Origin: Hohaiivirga grylli
GTDB lineage: Bacteria; Pseudomonadota; Alphaproteobacteria; Rhizobiales; Beijerinckiaceae
Assembly: GCF_039655745.1 (NCBI RefSeq)
Contig: NZ_JBBYXI010000002.1
Span: 682,001 to 746,000, forward strand
DNA length: 64,000 bases
Reading direction: 5' to 3'
The notes under the pieces are model-generated. The model was not told where the DNA came from and made no database searches. It saw only the letters and a list, made by a program, of their open reading frames with translations. Both the position numbers and the translations under genes were made by a program. Positions 8,578-16,652 of the stretch are shown piece by piece. How positions within the stretch are numbered: the first letter of the stretch is position 1; the number at the start of each line of letters is the position of its first letter.

Positions 8578-9450
8578 ATGCCGCAGCAAACACCTGACAC
8601 AGACCAGCTATTATTGCGTATCGCAGAAGCTTTAGAACGCCTGTCTCCTCCAAAAACAACTTCTGCTGATTTTGACGCAGCTGATGCCTTCATCTGGCAG
8701 CCTCAAACCAAACAGCTCATACCAGTCCCGAAAGTAAACCGGGTTGATATGGTGCTTTTGCGTGGCATTGATCAGGTGAGAGATATTCTGGAAGACAATA
8801 CGAAACGCTTTGCCCGCGGGCTCCCTGCCAATAATGCATTGCTCTGGGGTGCGAGAGGTATGGGTAAATCATCCCTTGTGAAAGCAGTCCATGCGCATGT
8901 GAATACAGACAGTAACAGCAAAACAGCTCTCAAGCTGGTTGAAATTCACAGAGAAGACATCGACACCCTCCCCGATCTGATGACAAGCATCCGCCTGTCA
9001 CAACACCGCTTTATCGTATTCTGTGATGATCTGTCTTTTGATGGCAATGACACAACTTACAAATCCCTGAAAGCTGTCCTTGAAGGTGGGATTGAAGGTC
9101 GCCCGGATAATGTGATCTTTTATGCCACATCCAATCGTCGGCATATTCTGGCCCGTGAGATGGTTGAGAATGAAAGTTCGACAGCTATTAATCCGGGAGA
9201 AGCCGTTGAGGAAAAAGTCTCCCTGTCAGACCGCTTCGGACTATGGCTAGGTTTCCATAAGTGCTCTCAGGATGATTATCTGGAAATGATCTTCTCTTAC
9301 GTGAAGCATTTCAACCTGCCTATTGATGCTGAACAGGTACGCCGGGAAGCCCTTGAATGGTCAACAACACGCGGCTCACGTTCAGGCAGAACGGCATGGC
9401 AATATATTCAGGATTTAGCGGGTCGCCTTGAGCGCCCACTAACCAACTAA
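8578..9450 (+). CDS. DUF815 family AAA+-like ATPase
   Basis: A 290-aa P-loop ATPase of the DUF815 family. It has Walker A in LLWGARGMGKSSLVKAV (about residues 97-113), Walker B in HRFIVFCDDLSFD and a sensor-like FYATSNRRHIL. The N-terminal 80 residues contain a short helical region and the family motif QLIPVPKVNRVDMVLLRGID. The substrate and role of this family are not established. The gene is conserved next to yajC and the M23 peptidase in many Alphaproteobacteria, which hints at envelope-linked work but proves nothing. It is monocistronic, divergent from yajC, and ends at a cluster of hairpins. TATAAA at 8544 may be part of its promoter, but I see no good -35 at ideal spacing. Confidence 0.9.
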   Translation: MPQQTPDTDQLLLRIAEALERLSPPKTTSADFDAADAFIWQPQTKQLIPVPKVNRVDMVLLRGIDQVRDILEDNTKRFARGLPANNALLWGARGMGKSSLVKAVHAHVNTDSNSKTALKLVEIHREDIDTLPDLMTSIRLSQHRFIVFCDDLSFDGNDTTYKSLKAVLEGGIEGRPDNVIFYATSNRRHILAREMVENESSTAINPGEAVEEKVSLSDRFGLWLGFHKCSQDDYLEMIFSYVKHFNLPIDAEQVRREALEWSTTRGSRSGRTAWQYIQDLAGRLERPLTN

Positions 9451-9458
9451 CACAAATT

Positions 9459-9495
9459 AAAAGAGGACAGCGACTGAGCTTCGCTGCCCTCTTTT
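9459..9495. terminator. Bidirectional terminator between the DUF815 gene and the M23 peptidase gene
   Basis: AAAAGAGG-a-CAGCGA pairs with TCGCTG-c-CCTCTTTT around a 7-nt loop (14 pairs, one mismatch). It starts 8 nt after the DUF815 stop and has T-runs in both directions. Confidence 0.88.
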
Positions 9496-9497
9496 CG

Positions 9498-9528
9498 TGA
9501 TCGGCTAAGGGTCTCGAGAAGCCGATCA
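9498..9528. repeat. Second intergenic hairpin
   Basis: TGATCGGCT (9498-9506) and AGCCGATCA (9520-9528) form a perfect 9-bp stem with a 13-nt loop. It has no T-run and lies directly after the first terminator. Confidence 0.6.
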
Positions 9529-9573
9529 ATAGTGGTATCTGTGTTGAAATATACTTAAGACTTAGGTCAGTTT

Positions 9574-9604
9574 GTCTCTGGAACAAGTCCAGAGACTGTT
9601 TTTT
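9574..9604 (+). terminator. Third intergenic hairpin with T-run on the plus strand
   Basis: GTCTCTGGA / TCCAGAGAC (9 bp, loop ACAAG) is followed by TGTTTTTT running into the M23 stop codon. It is oriented to stop plus-strand read-through into the M23 gene. Confidence 0.65.
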
Positions 9605-10769
9605 AGCTACCCAGATATGGAACCGGATCAACCGGTGTCTGGCCTTTACGGATTTCAAAGTGCAGCTGCGGAGATGTTACATCACCCGTCTGTCCGGACT
9701 TCGCGATAACCTGACCGCGAGAGACTCGCTCACCACGCTTCACATTGAGAGAACCATTGTGAGCATAGGCACTGATGTAACCGTTATCATGCTTGATCAG
9801 TACAAGGTTGCCGTAAGATTTCACATCATCGCCAGCAAAGGTAACAGTACCAGCTTCCGTTGCACGGACTGGTGTTCCTTCCGGAACGGCAATATTGATG
9901 CCTTCATTACCACCGCCTGAGCCGAACCCGGAAATCACACGCCCTTTTGCAGGCCAACGAAAATCAGAAGAAGGTTTTGCAGCTGTTGCAATACTTGCTG
10001 TCTGTTCAGCATCTTTCTGAGCATTGGCAGTCGCAGCACTGGCTGTCCTTACAGGCTCTGCAACTGCACTCTGAGCAGTATTGGAAGCGGTCTGAACCTG
10101 TGTTTTTGCTGTAGCAACAGGCTGCGCAACCTGCTTCTCAGCAGCAGCTACCTTTGTATTAACAACCTGCTTGGCCTTACCGGTTGCATTTGTGGCAACA
10201 GCTTTTGCCTGATTATTCAGGGACGTTGCAGCCAGATTACCAGACTGCGAACGCACAGGAACCGGCACTGGCGTCGGAACAGCTGTTGAAGCTGCTGCAA
10301 CCTTTGTTCCAGCAAGGTTGGAACTATAAACCGGAATGACGATATTCTTACCAGCAGCAACCTGAGAAGATGCTGTCAAACCATTCGCAGAGAGAATGGC
10401 ATTAGCAGGAACACCGTAACGATTTGAAATGCTCGTCAGGTTATCACCCTGCCCAACGACAATGGCAGTACCACCGCTTGTCGTCCAACCACCACCAGCG
10501 ACATTAGCTACCGGCTGCAGTGGCTGAGATGAATAGCTCGGAGTTGGCGCATATGTAGCCATCTGCTGCGGCGCAGGCTGATAAACAGGCTGCACAGGCG
10601 CTGATGCCACTTGCTGCGAAGCTCCGGCACTATTGTTAAAAGGATTCGAAAATGGATTCTCGGAAAACCGAGATGTATTATCACAAGCCGCAACCAATCC
10701 GCCAACAAGGCCAACCAGTGCGACACGAGATAACAAGGCTCCCCGCCCAGCACTCATCTGTTTACGCAT
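9603..10769 (-). CDS. LysM / M23-family peptidoglycan DD-metalloendopeptidase-like lipoprotein (NlpD/EnvC type)
   Basis: A 388-aa envelope protein with a lipoprotein signal: a hydrophobic core followed by the lipobox VAAC (Cys-29 from the chosen ATG). Asp follows the Cys, a residue that retains lipoproteins in the inner membrane in E. coli. A LysM domain (AIVVGQGDNLTSISNRYGVP) binds peptidoglycan. A long Ala/Gln/Thr-rich linker precedes the C-terminal M23 domain (GINIAVPEGTPVRATEAGTV, SGQTGDVTSPQLHFEIRKG). The His-x-His of the catalytic site is only partly present (LHFEI). The first His ligand position reads GGGNEGINIAVP instead of the active HxGxD, so this is probably an NlpD-like amidase activator. 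I chose the ATG at 10769; a TTG lies one codon upstream. Downstream of pcm in the serS-surE-pcm run. Confidence 0.9.
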   Translation of the reverse strand: MRKQMSAGRGALLSRVALVGLVGGLVAACDNTSRFSENPFSNPFNNSAGASQQVASAPVQPVYQPAPQQMATYAPTPSYSSQPLQPVANVAGGGWTTSGGTAIVVGQGDNLTSISNRYGVPANAILSANGLTASSQVAAGKNIVIPVYSSNLAGTKVAAASTAVPTPVPVPVRSQSGNLAATSLNNQAKAVATNATGKAKQVVNTKVAAAEKQVAQPVATAKTQVQTASNTAQSAVAEPVRTASAATANAQKDAEQTASIATAAKPSSDFRWPAKGRVISGFGSGGGNEGINIAVPEGTPVRATEAGTVTFAGDDVKSYGNLVLIKHDNGYISAYAHNGSLNVKRGERVSRGQVIAKSGQTGDVTSPQLHFEIRKGQTPVDPVPYLGS

Positions 10770-10939
10770 CAACTAATACTCACACACAGTACGCAACTAA
10801 GATGAGAATAGTTAAATAGGATTTAGGTTAAGTAAGTGTTTCCAAAATCAAAAAACTTGGAGATTCTTATATTTTTTTGAATTATTTTTTTCCCTGCATG
10901 GTCAAAAATGGTAAATTTTAACCAAAAACAACGGCGTTC

Positions 10940-11623
10940 TCAGGAAGAAATCGTATCTTTATTAACCAAAGGAGATAATCGCAAAGGCGCTCCCAATTCC
11001 TGATGAAGTGTGCCTTTTTCCTGTTTGACGATTTTTACCAGCCTCGGAAACCCTTCAAGCGTTAATGCACCAACCAGCTTTGCGCCATCAGAGAGCAGAT
11101 TCGTCATTGTCTGGGGAATCGCTAAGCCTGAGCCATTGAGAAGAATTCTGTCGTACTTCGTTCCACGCAGACGTGTGGCGAGCCCATCCCCAACCTCAAG
11201 GCTAATATATTGTTCATGCCCAGATATCTTGATTCTTTCCTGCGCACTTTCTGAAAGCTGTTCATAGCGTTCAACAGTTGTGACCTTTGCCCCCATCTGG
11301 GCAAGCAGTGCGGAAACGTAACCAGAGCCTGTTCCGACTTCGAGAACAGAATGCCCGGGCTGTACATCAAGAGCAGACAACATCAGTGCAATAGTCGTTG
11401 GCCCTGTCATTGTCTGACCACAGGGCAAAGGCAATGCCACATCGGTACGAGAAAGGTCGCGGAAACGCTGGGGAGCAAATAACTCGCGTGGTACCTGCTC
11501 CATAGCTCTCAACACAGGCGTATTACGAATGCCTTTTTCACGCAAAGCCAGCACAAATATAGCAGCACCGACATCAAGATCGGTACCGTCATGAAATTCA
11601 TGCTGGTTTACGTCTGCATCCAT
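10940..11623 (-). CDS. pcm: Protein-L-isoaspartate O-methyltransferase family protein
   Basis: SAM-dependent enzyme of the PCMT family, which repairs isoaspartyl residues in aged proteins. The 227-aa protein contains the SAM-binding motif SVLEVGTGSGYVSALLAQMG (about residues 94-113), preceded by the substrate-side QTMTGPTTIALML, which replaces the QTISQP of the classical enzyme. KYDRILLNGSG corresponds to the post-I region. The changed GPTT motif leaves open whether it acts on isoaspartate or on another substrate. The ATG at 11623 has TAGAGA upstream. It lies 27 bp downstream of surE, and this pairing of pcm with surE is conserved in many proteobacteria. Confidence 0.88.
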   Translation of the reverse strand: MDADVNQHEFHDGTDLDVGAAIFVLALREKGIRNTPVLRAMEQVPRELFAPQRFRDLSRTDVALPLPCGQTMTGPTTIALMLSALDVQPGHSVLEVGTGSGYVSALLAQMGAKVTTVERYEQLSESAQERIKISGHEQYISLEVGDGLATRLRGTKYDRILLNGSGLAIPQTMTNLLSDGAKLVGALTLEGFPRLVKIVKQEKGTLHQELGAPLRLSPLVNKDTISS

Positions 11624-11650
11624 TCTCTAACCTGTAGCCTGCTGAATAAA

Positions 11651-12430
11651 TTATGAGCGTGATGCTTTATCAAGAAAGCCCTGAGCATATTGAGCCAGAA
11701 CAGAGTGATCTGTCATATCAATGCGTAAAGGCGTTACAGCGATACAGCGGTTGTTAACGGCCCATAAGTCTGTGCCCTCTTCCCATGTTTCACTTCGGCC
11801 ACCAAAAGTAAGCCAGTAGTATGGAATAGCACGCCCATCCTCACGCTTCTCAACCTGAATAATATCCTGACTGCGGCGCCCTTGGGTTACAACCTCAATA
11901 CCTGCAACATCACCCGGTTCACATCCGGGGAAATTGACATTAATACACCCACCTTTTGGGATACCGATTTCAAGAATTTTGCGAACAACCTCTGCACCAT
12001 GCATCTCAGCACAGTTCCACGGAACAGAGGCCCTTGCCCGATGGTCATAAGCCTGAGACATGGCAATAGCAGGAATGCCGATAATAGTTGCCTCAACAGC
12101 ACCGGCAACCGTTCCTGAGTAAATAACGTCTTCTGCTATATTCTGTCCGCGGTTTACGCCGGATAGCACCAGATCCGGCGCCTTATCCTGCATAAGATGA
12201 CGAACAGCCATAATCACACAATCTGATGGCGTACCACGAACAGCATAATGCTTTGGCGATATTTCCCGCAGACGCATGGGATCGTTCAGTGAAAGCGAAT
12301 GAGATACACCACTTTGATCATAATCAGGCGCAACAACCCAGACATCATCGGATAGCTGTCTGGCAATATTTTCCAGAACCGATAAGCCCGGACCATGAAC
12401 ACCGTCATCATTGGTGCATAGGATTCGCAT
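11651..12430 (-). CDS. surE: 5'/3'-nucleotidase SurE
   Basis: Metal-dependent nucleoside monophosphatase linked to stationary-phase survival. The 259-aa protein begins MRILCTNDDGVHGPGLSVLE, with the metal-binding Asp-Asp at residues 8-9. It has the family motifs APDYDQSGVSHSLSL, VLSGVNRGQNIAEDVIYSGT and GTVAGAVEA. I chose the ATG at 12430 because GGAGG lies 6 nt upstream. A GTG at 12436 would add two residues and overlap the serS stop. It is 2 bp from serS and 27 bp before pcm, so the three genes are almost certainly co-transcribed. Confidence 0.96.
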   Translation of the reverse strand: MRILCTNDDGVHGPGLSVLENIARQLSDDVWVVAPDYDQSGVSHSLSLNDPMRLREISPKHYAVRGTPSDCVIMAVRHLMQDKAPDLVLSGVNRGQNIAEDVIYSGTVAGAVEATIIGIPAIAMSQAYDHRARASVPWNCAEMHGAEVVRKILEIGIPKGGCINVNFPGCEPGDVAGIEVVTQGRRSQDIIQVEKREDGRAIPYYWLTFGGRSETWEEGTDLWAVNNRCIAVTPLRIDMTDHSVLAQYAQGFLDKASRS

Positions 12431-12432
12431 AA

Positions 12433-13707
12433 TCACCCTCCGATTTTTGTTAGCCCACCCATATAAGGCACAAGTGCTGTTGGTATCGTGACACTACCAT
12501 CCGAATTCTGATAGTTTTCCATAACAGCAATCAGCGCACGGCCAACGGCAATTCCCGAACCGTTCAGAGTATGGACGAAACGTGGGTTTTTACCCTCGCT
12601 AGGACGATAACGTGCATTCATACGGCGCGCTTGAAAATCCCCACAGACTGAACAGCTGGAGATTTCACGATAGGTTTTCTGCCCAGGCACCCAAGCTTCA
12701 ATGTCGTATGTTTTCATGGAAGCAAAGCCCATATCACCTGTACACAGGGTCATGACACGATATGGAATATCCAGCTTTTTCAAAACAGCCTCAGCACAAG
12801 ACAGCATACGCTCATGCTCTTCAGCTGACTGCTCTGGAGTTGTGATTGAAACAAGCTCACATTTCATAAACTGGTGCTGACGGAGCATACCGCGCGTATC
12901 ACGACCTGCCGCCCCTGCCTCCGCACGGAAGCATGGTGTCAAAGCTGTAACGCGTAATGGAAGCTCTTCCTCACTCAGAAGGCTCTCACGAACCAGATTC
13001 GTCAAAGGTACTTCGGCAGTTGGGACAAGCCAGAGACCATTAGAAACAGCAAACTGGTCATCACGAAATTTTGGCAGCTGAGCTGTGCCATACATAGCTT
13101 CATCACGCACCAGAATTGGCGGGTTAACTTCTGTATAGCCATGCTCGGTTGTGTGCAGATCCAGCATGAACTGACCAAGAGCACGCTCAAGACGCGCAAG
13201 CTGGCCACGAAGAACAACAAAGCGAGAACCTGAGAGCTTTGCGGCAGCCTCAAAATCCATCAACCCCATAGCTTCGCCAAGCTCAAAATGCTGCTTGGGA
13301 TCATCGATTTCACGCGGCGTTCCAAAATAATGGCGCTCAACGTTATCGGCTTCATCCTTACCCACAGGGGTGTCTGCACCTGGAGTATTCGGAATTGCAG
13401 ACAGCAGCTCATCAAGCTCCTGCTGAATTTGCCGCTCTTCAGCCTCAAGCTGAGGAATAACCTCTTTCAGCTTTGCAACATCAGCCATTAACTGCTGGGC
13501 ACGGGCCTCATCCTTGGCAGCCTTTGCCTGACCGATCTCTTTGGAAAGACTATTGCGCTTCTCAAGAGAATTCTGCAGTGTGGTAATTGCAGTTTTGCGG
13601 CGATCGTCCAGAGAAATGATGGATTGAGCCAATGGTTCCAGCCCACGGCTAGCCAATCCCTTATCAAAAAGCTCCGGAGTTTCCCGAATAAAACGGATAT
13701 CGTGCAT
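12433..13707 (-). CDS. serS: Seryl-tRNA synthetase
   Basis: Class II synthetase that charges tRNA-Ser with serine, and tRNA-Sec where present. The 424-aa protein has an N-terminal long antiparallel coiled coil (about residues 30-105, KRNSLSKEIGQAKAAKDEAR). The catalytic core holds PTAEVPLTNLVRE, motif 2 PCFRAEAGAAGRDTRGMLRQ and motif 3 LNGSGIAVGRALIAVMENYQ. The length matches the family. First gene of the serS-surE-pcm unit. It is separated from tatC by a 113-bp gap with a GC-rich hairpin. Confidence 0.98.
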   Translation of the reverse strand: MHDIRFIRETPELFDKGLASRGLEPLAQSIISLDDRRKTAITTLQNSLEKRNSLSKEIGQAKAAKDEARAQQLMADVAKLKEVIPQLEAEERQIQQELDELLSAIPNTPGADTPVGKDEADNVERHYFGTPREIDDPKQHFELGEAMGLMDFEAAAKLSGSRFVVLRGQLARLERALGQFMLDLHTTEHGYTEVNPPILVRDEAMYGTAQLPKFRDDQFAVSNGLWLVPTAEVPLTNLVRESLLSEEELPLRVTALTPCFRAEAGAAGRDTRGMLRQHQFMKCELVSITTPEQSAEEHERMLSCAEAVLKKLDIPYRVMTLCTGDMGFASMKTYDIEAWVPGQKTYREISSCSVCGDFQARRMNARYRPSEGKNPRFVHTLNGSGIAVGRALIAVMENYQNSDGSVTIPTALVPYMGGLTKIGG

Positions 13708-13748
13708 ATTCGACCTGTAAATTCTGTTGAGGCTAATGAAATAGGTTC

Positions 13749-13767
13749 TAGCGGGAAAATCCCGCTA
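13749..13767 (-). terminator. Hairpin downstream of tatC / in the serS leader
   Basis: The perfect 8-bp stem TAGCGGGA / TCCCGCTA closes an AAA loop. On the minus strand it is followed only by a weak U-rich stretch. It may end the tat transcript or sit in the serS leader. Confidence 0.5.
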
Positions 13768-13820
13768 TGTCACGCAAAGCAGGTTAGTTCTAACATTTAT
13801 CTTGAGACTGAAGATATATC

Positions 13821-14627
13821 TTAAACCTGAAGGTCCTGCCCCGGCTCTGATGTCTCATCATTGCCACGACGTTTCTCTACCATACGCACGGCAAGGATAC
13901 CTGCTTCATAGAGAAGTAAGGTTGGAATAGCCAAAGCAAACTGACTGATTACATCAGGTGGCGTAAAAATAGCAGCGATGACAAAGACAAACACAATCGC
14001 ATGCCGACGCTTATCAGTCAGAAAAGTAGAGGTCACCATCCCTGCCCGCGCCAGCAAAGTCAGAACAACCGGCAACTGGAAGCAAATACCAAAGGCAAAA
14101 ATCAAGGTCATAATCAATGACAGATATTCACCAACCTTTGGCATAAAGGTGATTGTTGGCGCCCCTTCTGCTGCAAGCTGCTGCATGCCGACAGAGAATC
14201 GCATTAACAGAGGCATTGCAATAAAATAGACAACGCATGCCCCGACAAAAAACAGGACAGGTGTCGCAACCAGATAAGGTACGAAAGCCTTACGCTCATC
14301 CTTATAAAGACCAGGGGCTACAAACTTGTAAATCTGGACAGCTATAACTGGAAAGGCAAAGAAACCGGCCCCAAAAGCAGCAACCCATAGCTTGGTCTGA
14401 AAGAACTCAAGACCATGGGTATAAATCAGATGCGCTTTTTCAGGGCTACCAACCGCATAAACATAGGGTTCAACAAGGATGTTATAAATTGGCGTCGAAA
14501 CAGCAAAGCAGACGATAAACATAACAAAGAAAGCAGCAAGTGCTTTAATCAACCGTGCTCTCAGTTCGATCAGATGGTCGATCAAAGGCGCACGCGAAGC
14601 TTCGATATCATCTTCAATTTCACTCAT
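13821..14627 (-). CDS. tatC: Twin-arginine translocase subunit TatC
   Basis: Six-span core of the Tat receptor, which recognises RR signal peptides of folded proteins. The 268-aa protein begins with the acidic SEIEDDIEASRAPLIDHLIELRARL, including the conserved HLxELRxRL. It then shows FFQTKLWVAAFGAGFFAFPV, the loop VAPGLYKDERKAFVPY and FGICFQLPVVL in successive membrane segments. The start ATG overlaps the tatB stop by 4 nt (ATGA), so translation is coupled. Last gene of tatABC. Confidence 0.97.
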   Translation of the reverse strand: MSEIEDDIEASRAPLIDHLIELRARLIKALAAFFVMFIVCFAVSTPIYNILVEPYVYAVGSPEKAHLIYTHGLEFFQTKLWVAAFGAGFFAFPVIAVQIYKFVAPGLYKDERKAFVPYLVATPVLFFVGACVVYFIAMPLLMRFSVGMQQLAAEGAPTITFMPKVGEYLSLIMTLIFAFGICFQLPVVLTLLARAGMVTSTFLTDKRRHAIVFVFVIAAIFTPPDVISQFALAIPTLLLYEAGILAVRMVEKRRGNDETSEPGQDLQV

Positions 14628-15142
14628 TTCGCTTTTCCACCCGCCTTGGCTGTTTTAGCTGCTGTTGTTTTGCGGGGCTTTGCTTTTTCAGACGTTGTGG
14701 TCGCAGCTACCTTACGCGCCGGTGCCTTCTCTGCAGGAGGTTTGGCATTTGATGCTTTTGGCGCTGCTTTCTTAGGCTTGGCAGATACTTTCTGCTTCTC
14801 AGCTGCAGTTTCCGTTTTTGCCTCATCATCAAAGACTGGTGGCAAAAGTGTCGCCGGATTTTCAACCGCCTTCTGAATATCATCAGCTATATTCTGCAAA
14901 GGCTCAAAAGGATTAATTGAAGGGCCAGAATCTGTCACGTCAGAAGCTGCTTTTTTCAGCTCCTCAAGATCAGCCTCACGCATGGCTTCCTGAAACTGCG
15001 ACTGAAACTCGCCAGCCATACGCTTGAGCTTCCCGACAGTGGTGCCAAGAGCTCGAAGTGTTTTCGGTAGGTCTTTAGGGCCTATGGCTATCAGTGCAAC
15101 GCCACCGATAACCAGAATTTCCCCCCAGCTCATGTCAAACAT
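14624..15142 (-). CDS. tatB: Twin-arginine translocase subunit TatB with Ala/Lys-rich tail
   Basis: Single-span Tat receptor subunit. From the ATG at 15142 it starts MFDMSWGEILVIGGVALIAI, followed by GPKDLPKTLRALG with the family Gly-Pro hinge, and an amphipathic helix. A GTG four codons upstream is possible but is too close to the AGAGG. The final 60 or so residues are rich in Ala, Lys and Pro (EKQKVSAKPKKAAPKASNAK), ending with AKAGGKAK. TatA and two DNA/RNA enzymes elsewhere in the window have the same kind of tail. The length of 172 aa is typical for alphaproteobacterial TatB. Confidence 0.96.
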   Translation of the reverse strand: MFDMSWGEILVIGGVALIAIGPKDLPKTLRALGTTVGKLKRMAGEFQSQFQEAMREADLEELKKAASDVTDSGPSINPFEPLQNIADDIQKAVENPATLLPPVFDDEAKTETAAEKQKVSAKPKKAAPKASNAKPPAEKAPARKVAATTTSEKAKPRKTTAAKTAKAGGKAK

Positions 15143-15190
15143 GGTCCGGTTCACCTCTCAGGAAAAGTAGCGGCATCAGCCGCCACCAGA

Positions 15191-15676
15191 TTAAGAGCTA
15201 GCCTTCTTACGTGTTGTAGAAGCTTTAGCTGCTGTTTTCTTTGCTGGAGCCTTTGCCTTTGAAGCTGCGGCCTTAGGAGCTGCTACTTTCTTAGGGGCTG
15301 CGACCTTCTTAGGTGCGGCAGCAGCTGTCTTCTTAGGAGCCGCAGCCTTTGCCTTTGGAGCTGCGGCCTTAGGAGCAGCCGCACGCTTGGCAGGAGCAGC
15401 AACTTTTGCAGCAGGAGCGCGCTTTTTAGCAACTGTTTTTACTGGCTCAGCAATTGCTGCTGGAGCTGGAGCGGCCTGCTCAATAACCTTTGCTTCGTCT
15501 GCGCGCGCCGGCTGAGCTGGCTGAGCAGGAGCTTCATCTTCACTAAGACCCTTCTTGAAGGATTTAATCCCCTTCGCGAAGTCACCCATAATGTCAGAAA
15601 TTTTGCCACGTCCGCCAAACAGGACAAGTACAATTGCAATAACAATAAGCCAATGCCACAGACTTAAACCGCCCAT
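15191..15676 (-). CDS. tatA: Twin-arginine translocase subunit TatA with unusually long Ala/Lys-rich tail
   Basis: Pore-forming subunit of the Tat system. The core starts MGGLSLWHWLIVIAIVLVLF, followed by GGRGKISDIMGDFAKGIKSF, which holds the FG hinge and amphipathic helix. I chose the ATG at 15676 because AGGAGG lies 5-6 nt upstream; longer in-frame starts add a hydrophilic leader foreign to TatA. The protein is 161 aa, about twice the usual 70-90. Residues from about 60 onward form a low-complexity tail with repeats such as KAAAPKKTAAAAPKKVAAPK, similar to histone H1. First gene of tatABC. Confidence 0.96.
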   Translation of the reverse strand: MGGLSLWHWLIVIAIVLVLFGGRGKISDIMGDFAKGIKSFKKGLSEDEAPAQPAQPARADEAKVIEQAAPAPAAIAEPVKTVAKKRAPAAKVAAPAKRAAAPKAAAPKAKAAAPKKTAAAAPKKVAAPKKVAAPKAAASKAKAPAKKTAAKASTTRKKASS

Positions 15677-15849
15677 AAAATCCTCCTGTGCCATCTCTTC
15701 AAGGCACTTTGAACACAAAAACTAATGCGAAAAACGCTTGTGTTCTAAATGATGTAACTTGCTATATCATACAATCTCAAGACTGTCGTCGTCCACAGAG
15801 CAAGCGCGTTCTGGAGTAAAAAAATCCTGCTTATGACTGTGCAGCTTCA

Positions 15850-15897
15850 CTTTTTGATATCTTTGACCGACCTTTCGGTCGCCTTAGAGGCAAAAAG
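15850..15897. repeat. Nested hairpin between scpB and tatA
   Basis: The inner stem is GACCGA / TCGGTC with loop CCTT (15865-15880). The outer arms are CTTTTTG (15850-15856) and CAAAAAG (15891-15897). It lies in the 243-bp gap between the scpB stop and the tatA start. No T-run directly follows the inner stem. It could end scpAB transcripts or be a processed leader element. I see no other structure in that gap. Confidence 0.5.
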
Positions 15898-15919
15898 TCA
15901 CACGACAGCGTAAAGTCAA

Positions 15920-16651
15920 TTAGATTTCACCATCAGGTTCAGTCTCATCTTCATCCTGATTCTCAGTATCCATTCCGTAGAACAGATCTCCTTCATCCAA
16001 CGGATCTTCGTCTGGTAACAGCGTATCGGTATCATTAGGTAATGGCAGATCAAGACCAGCAGGCAAACGCCCTTCAAGCAGCCCTGCCCCTTTAAGCTCT
16101 TCCAGACCTGGTAAATCTGTAATGGCATCCAGTCCGAAATGATCAAGGAAGACACGCGTTGTACCGTAAGTTACGGGCCTACCGGGGGACCGCCGGCGCC
16201 CTCTTAAACGTATCCAGCTTGTTTCCAGCAACGTATCAATCGTTCCTTTTGAGGTTGTAACGCCTCTTATCTCTTCAATTTCAGCACGTGTTACAGGCTG
16301 GTGATAGGCAATGATTGCCAGTGTCTCAATTGCAGCTCGTGAAAGCTTTCTGTTTTCGACGATATTTCTTGCCAGCATAAAGCCAAGATCAGTCGCCGTT
16401 CTAAAAGCCCACCCGCCTGCAACACGAACGAGATTAACCCCTCTCAAAGCATAAAACTGCTCAAGATCATTCAGAATACGTGCAACATCTGAACCTTCAG
16501 GCAAGCGACCGAGCAACTCCTCTTCCGTTACAGGAGCAGCTGAGGCAAACAATATTGCTTCTGCCAGACGAATACATTCTTCATGGGTTGGTGGAATAAG
16601 GGCCTGCCCCGCATCTGAACTGTGATGATTCTCAGGAGTATCCTGTTCCAT
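15920..16651 (-). CDS. scpB: Segregation and condensation protein ScpB
   Basis: Winged-helix subunit of the SMC-ScpAB condensin complex. The 243-aa protein has the typical N-terminal helix HEECIRLAEAILFASAAPVT, then ATDLGFMLARNIVENRKLSR, AIETLAIIAYHQPVTRAEIE and EIRGVTTSKGTIDTLLE, the two winged-helix modules. The C-terminal 40 residues are strongly acidic (DEDPLDEGDLF and further). The start ATG follows the scpA stop by 1 bp, so the pair is translationally coupled. The identification is clear. Confidence 0.95.
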   Translation of the reverse strand: MEQDTPENHHSSDAGQALIPPTHEECIRLAEAILFASAAPVTEEELLGRLPEGSDVARILNDLEQFYALRGVNLVRVAGGWAFRTATDLGFMLARNIVENRKLSRAAIETLAIIAYHQPVTRAEIEEIRGVTTSKGTIDTLLETSWIRLRGRRRSPGRPVTYGTTRVFLDHFGLDAITDLPGLEELKGAGLLEGRLPAGLDLPLPNDTDTLLPDEDPLDEGDLFYGMDTENQDEDETEPDGEI

Positions 16652-16652
16652 A

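Noticed and set aside
10812..10831. Two TTAA half-sites upstream of the M23 peptidase gene resembling a CtrA box
   Set aside because: They are 12 bp apart, not the 7 bp of a CtrA full site, in an AT-rich region where TTAA is common.
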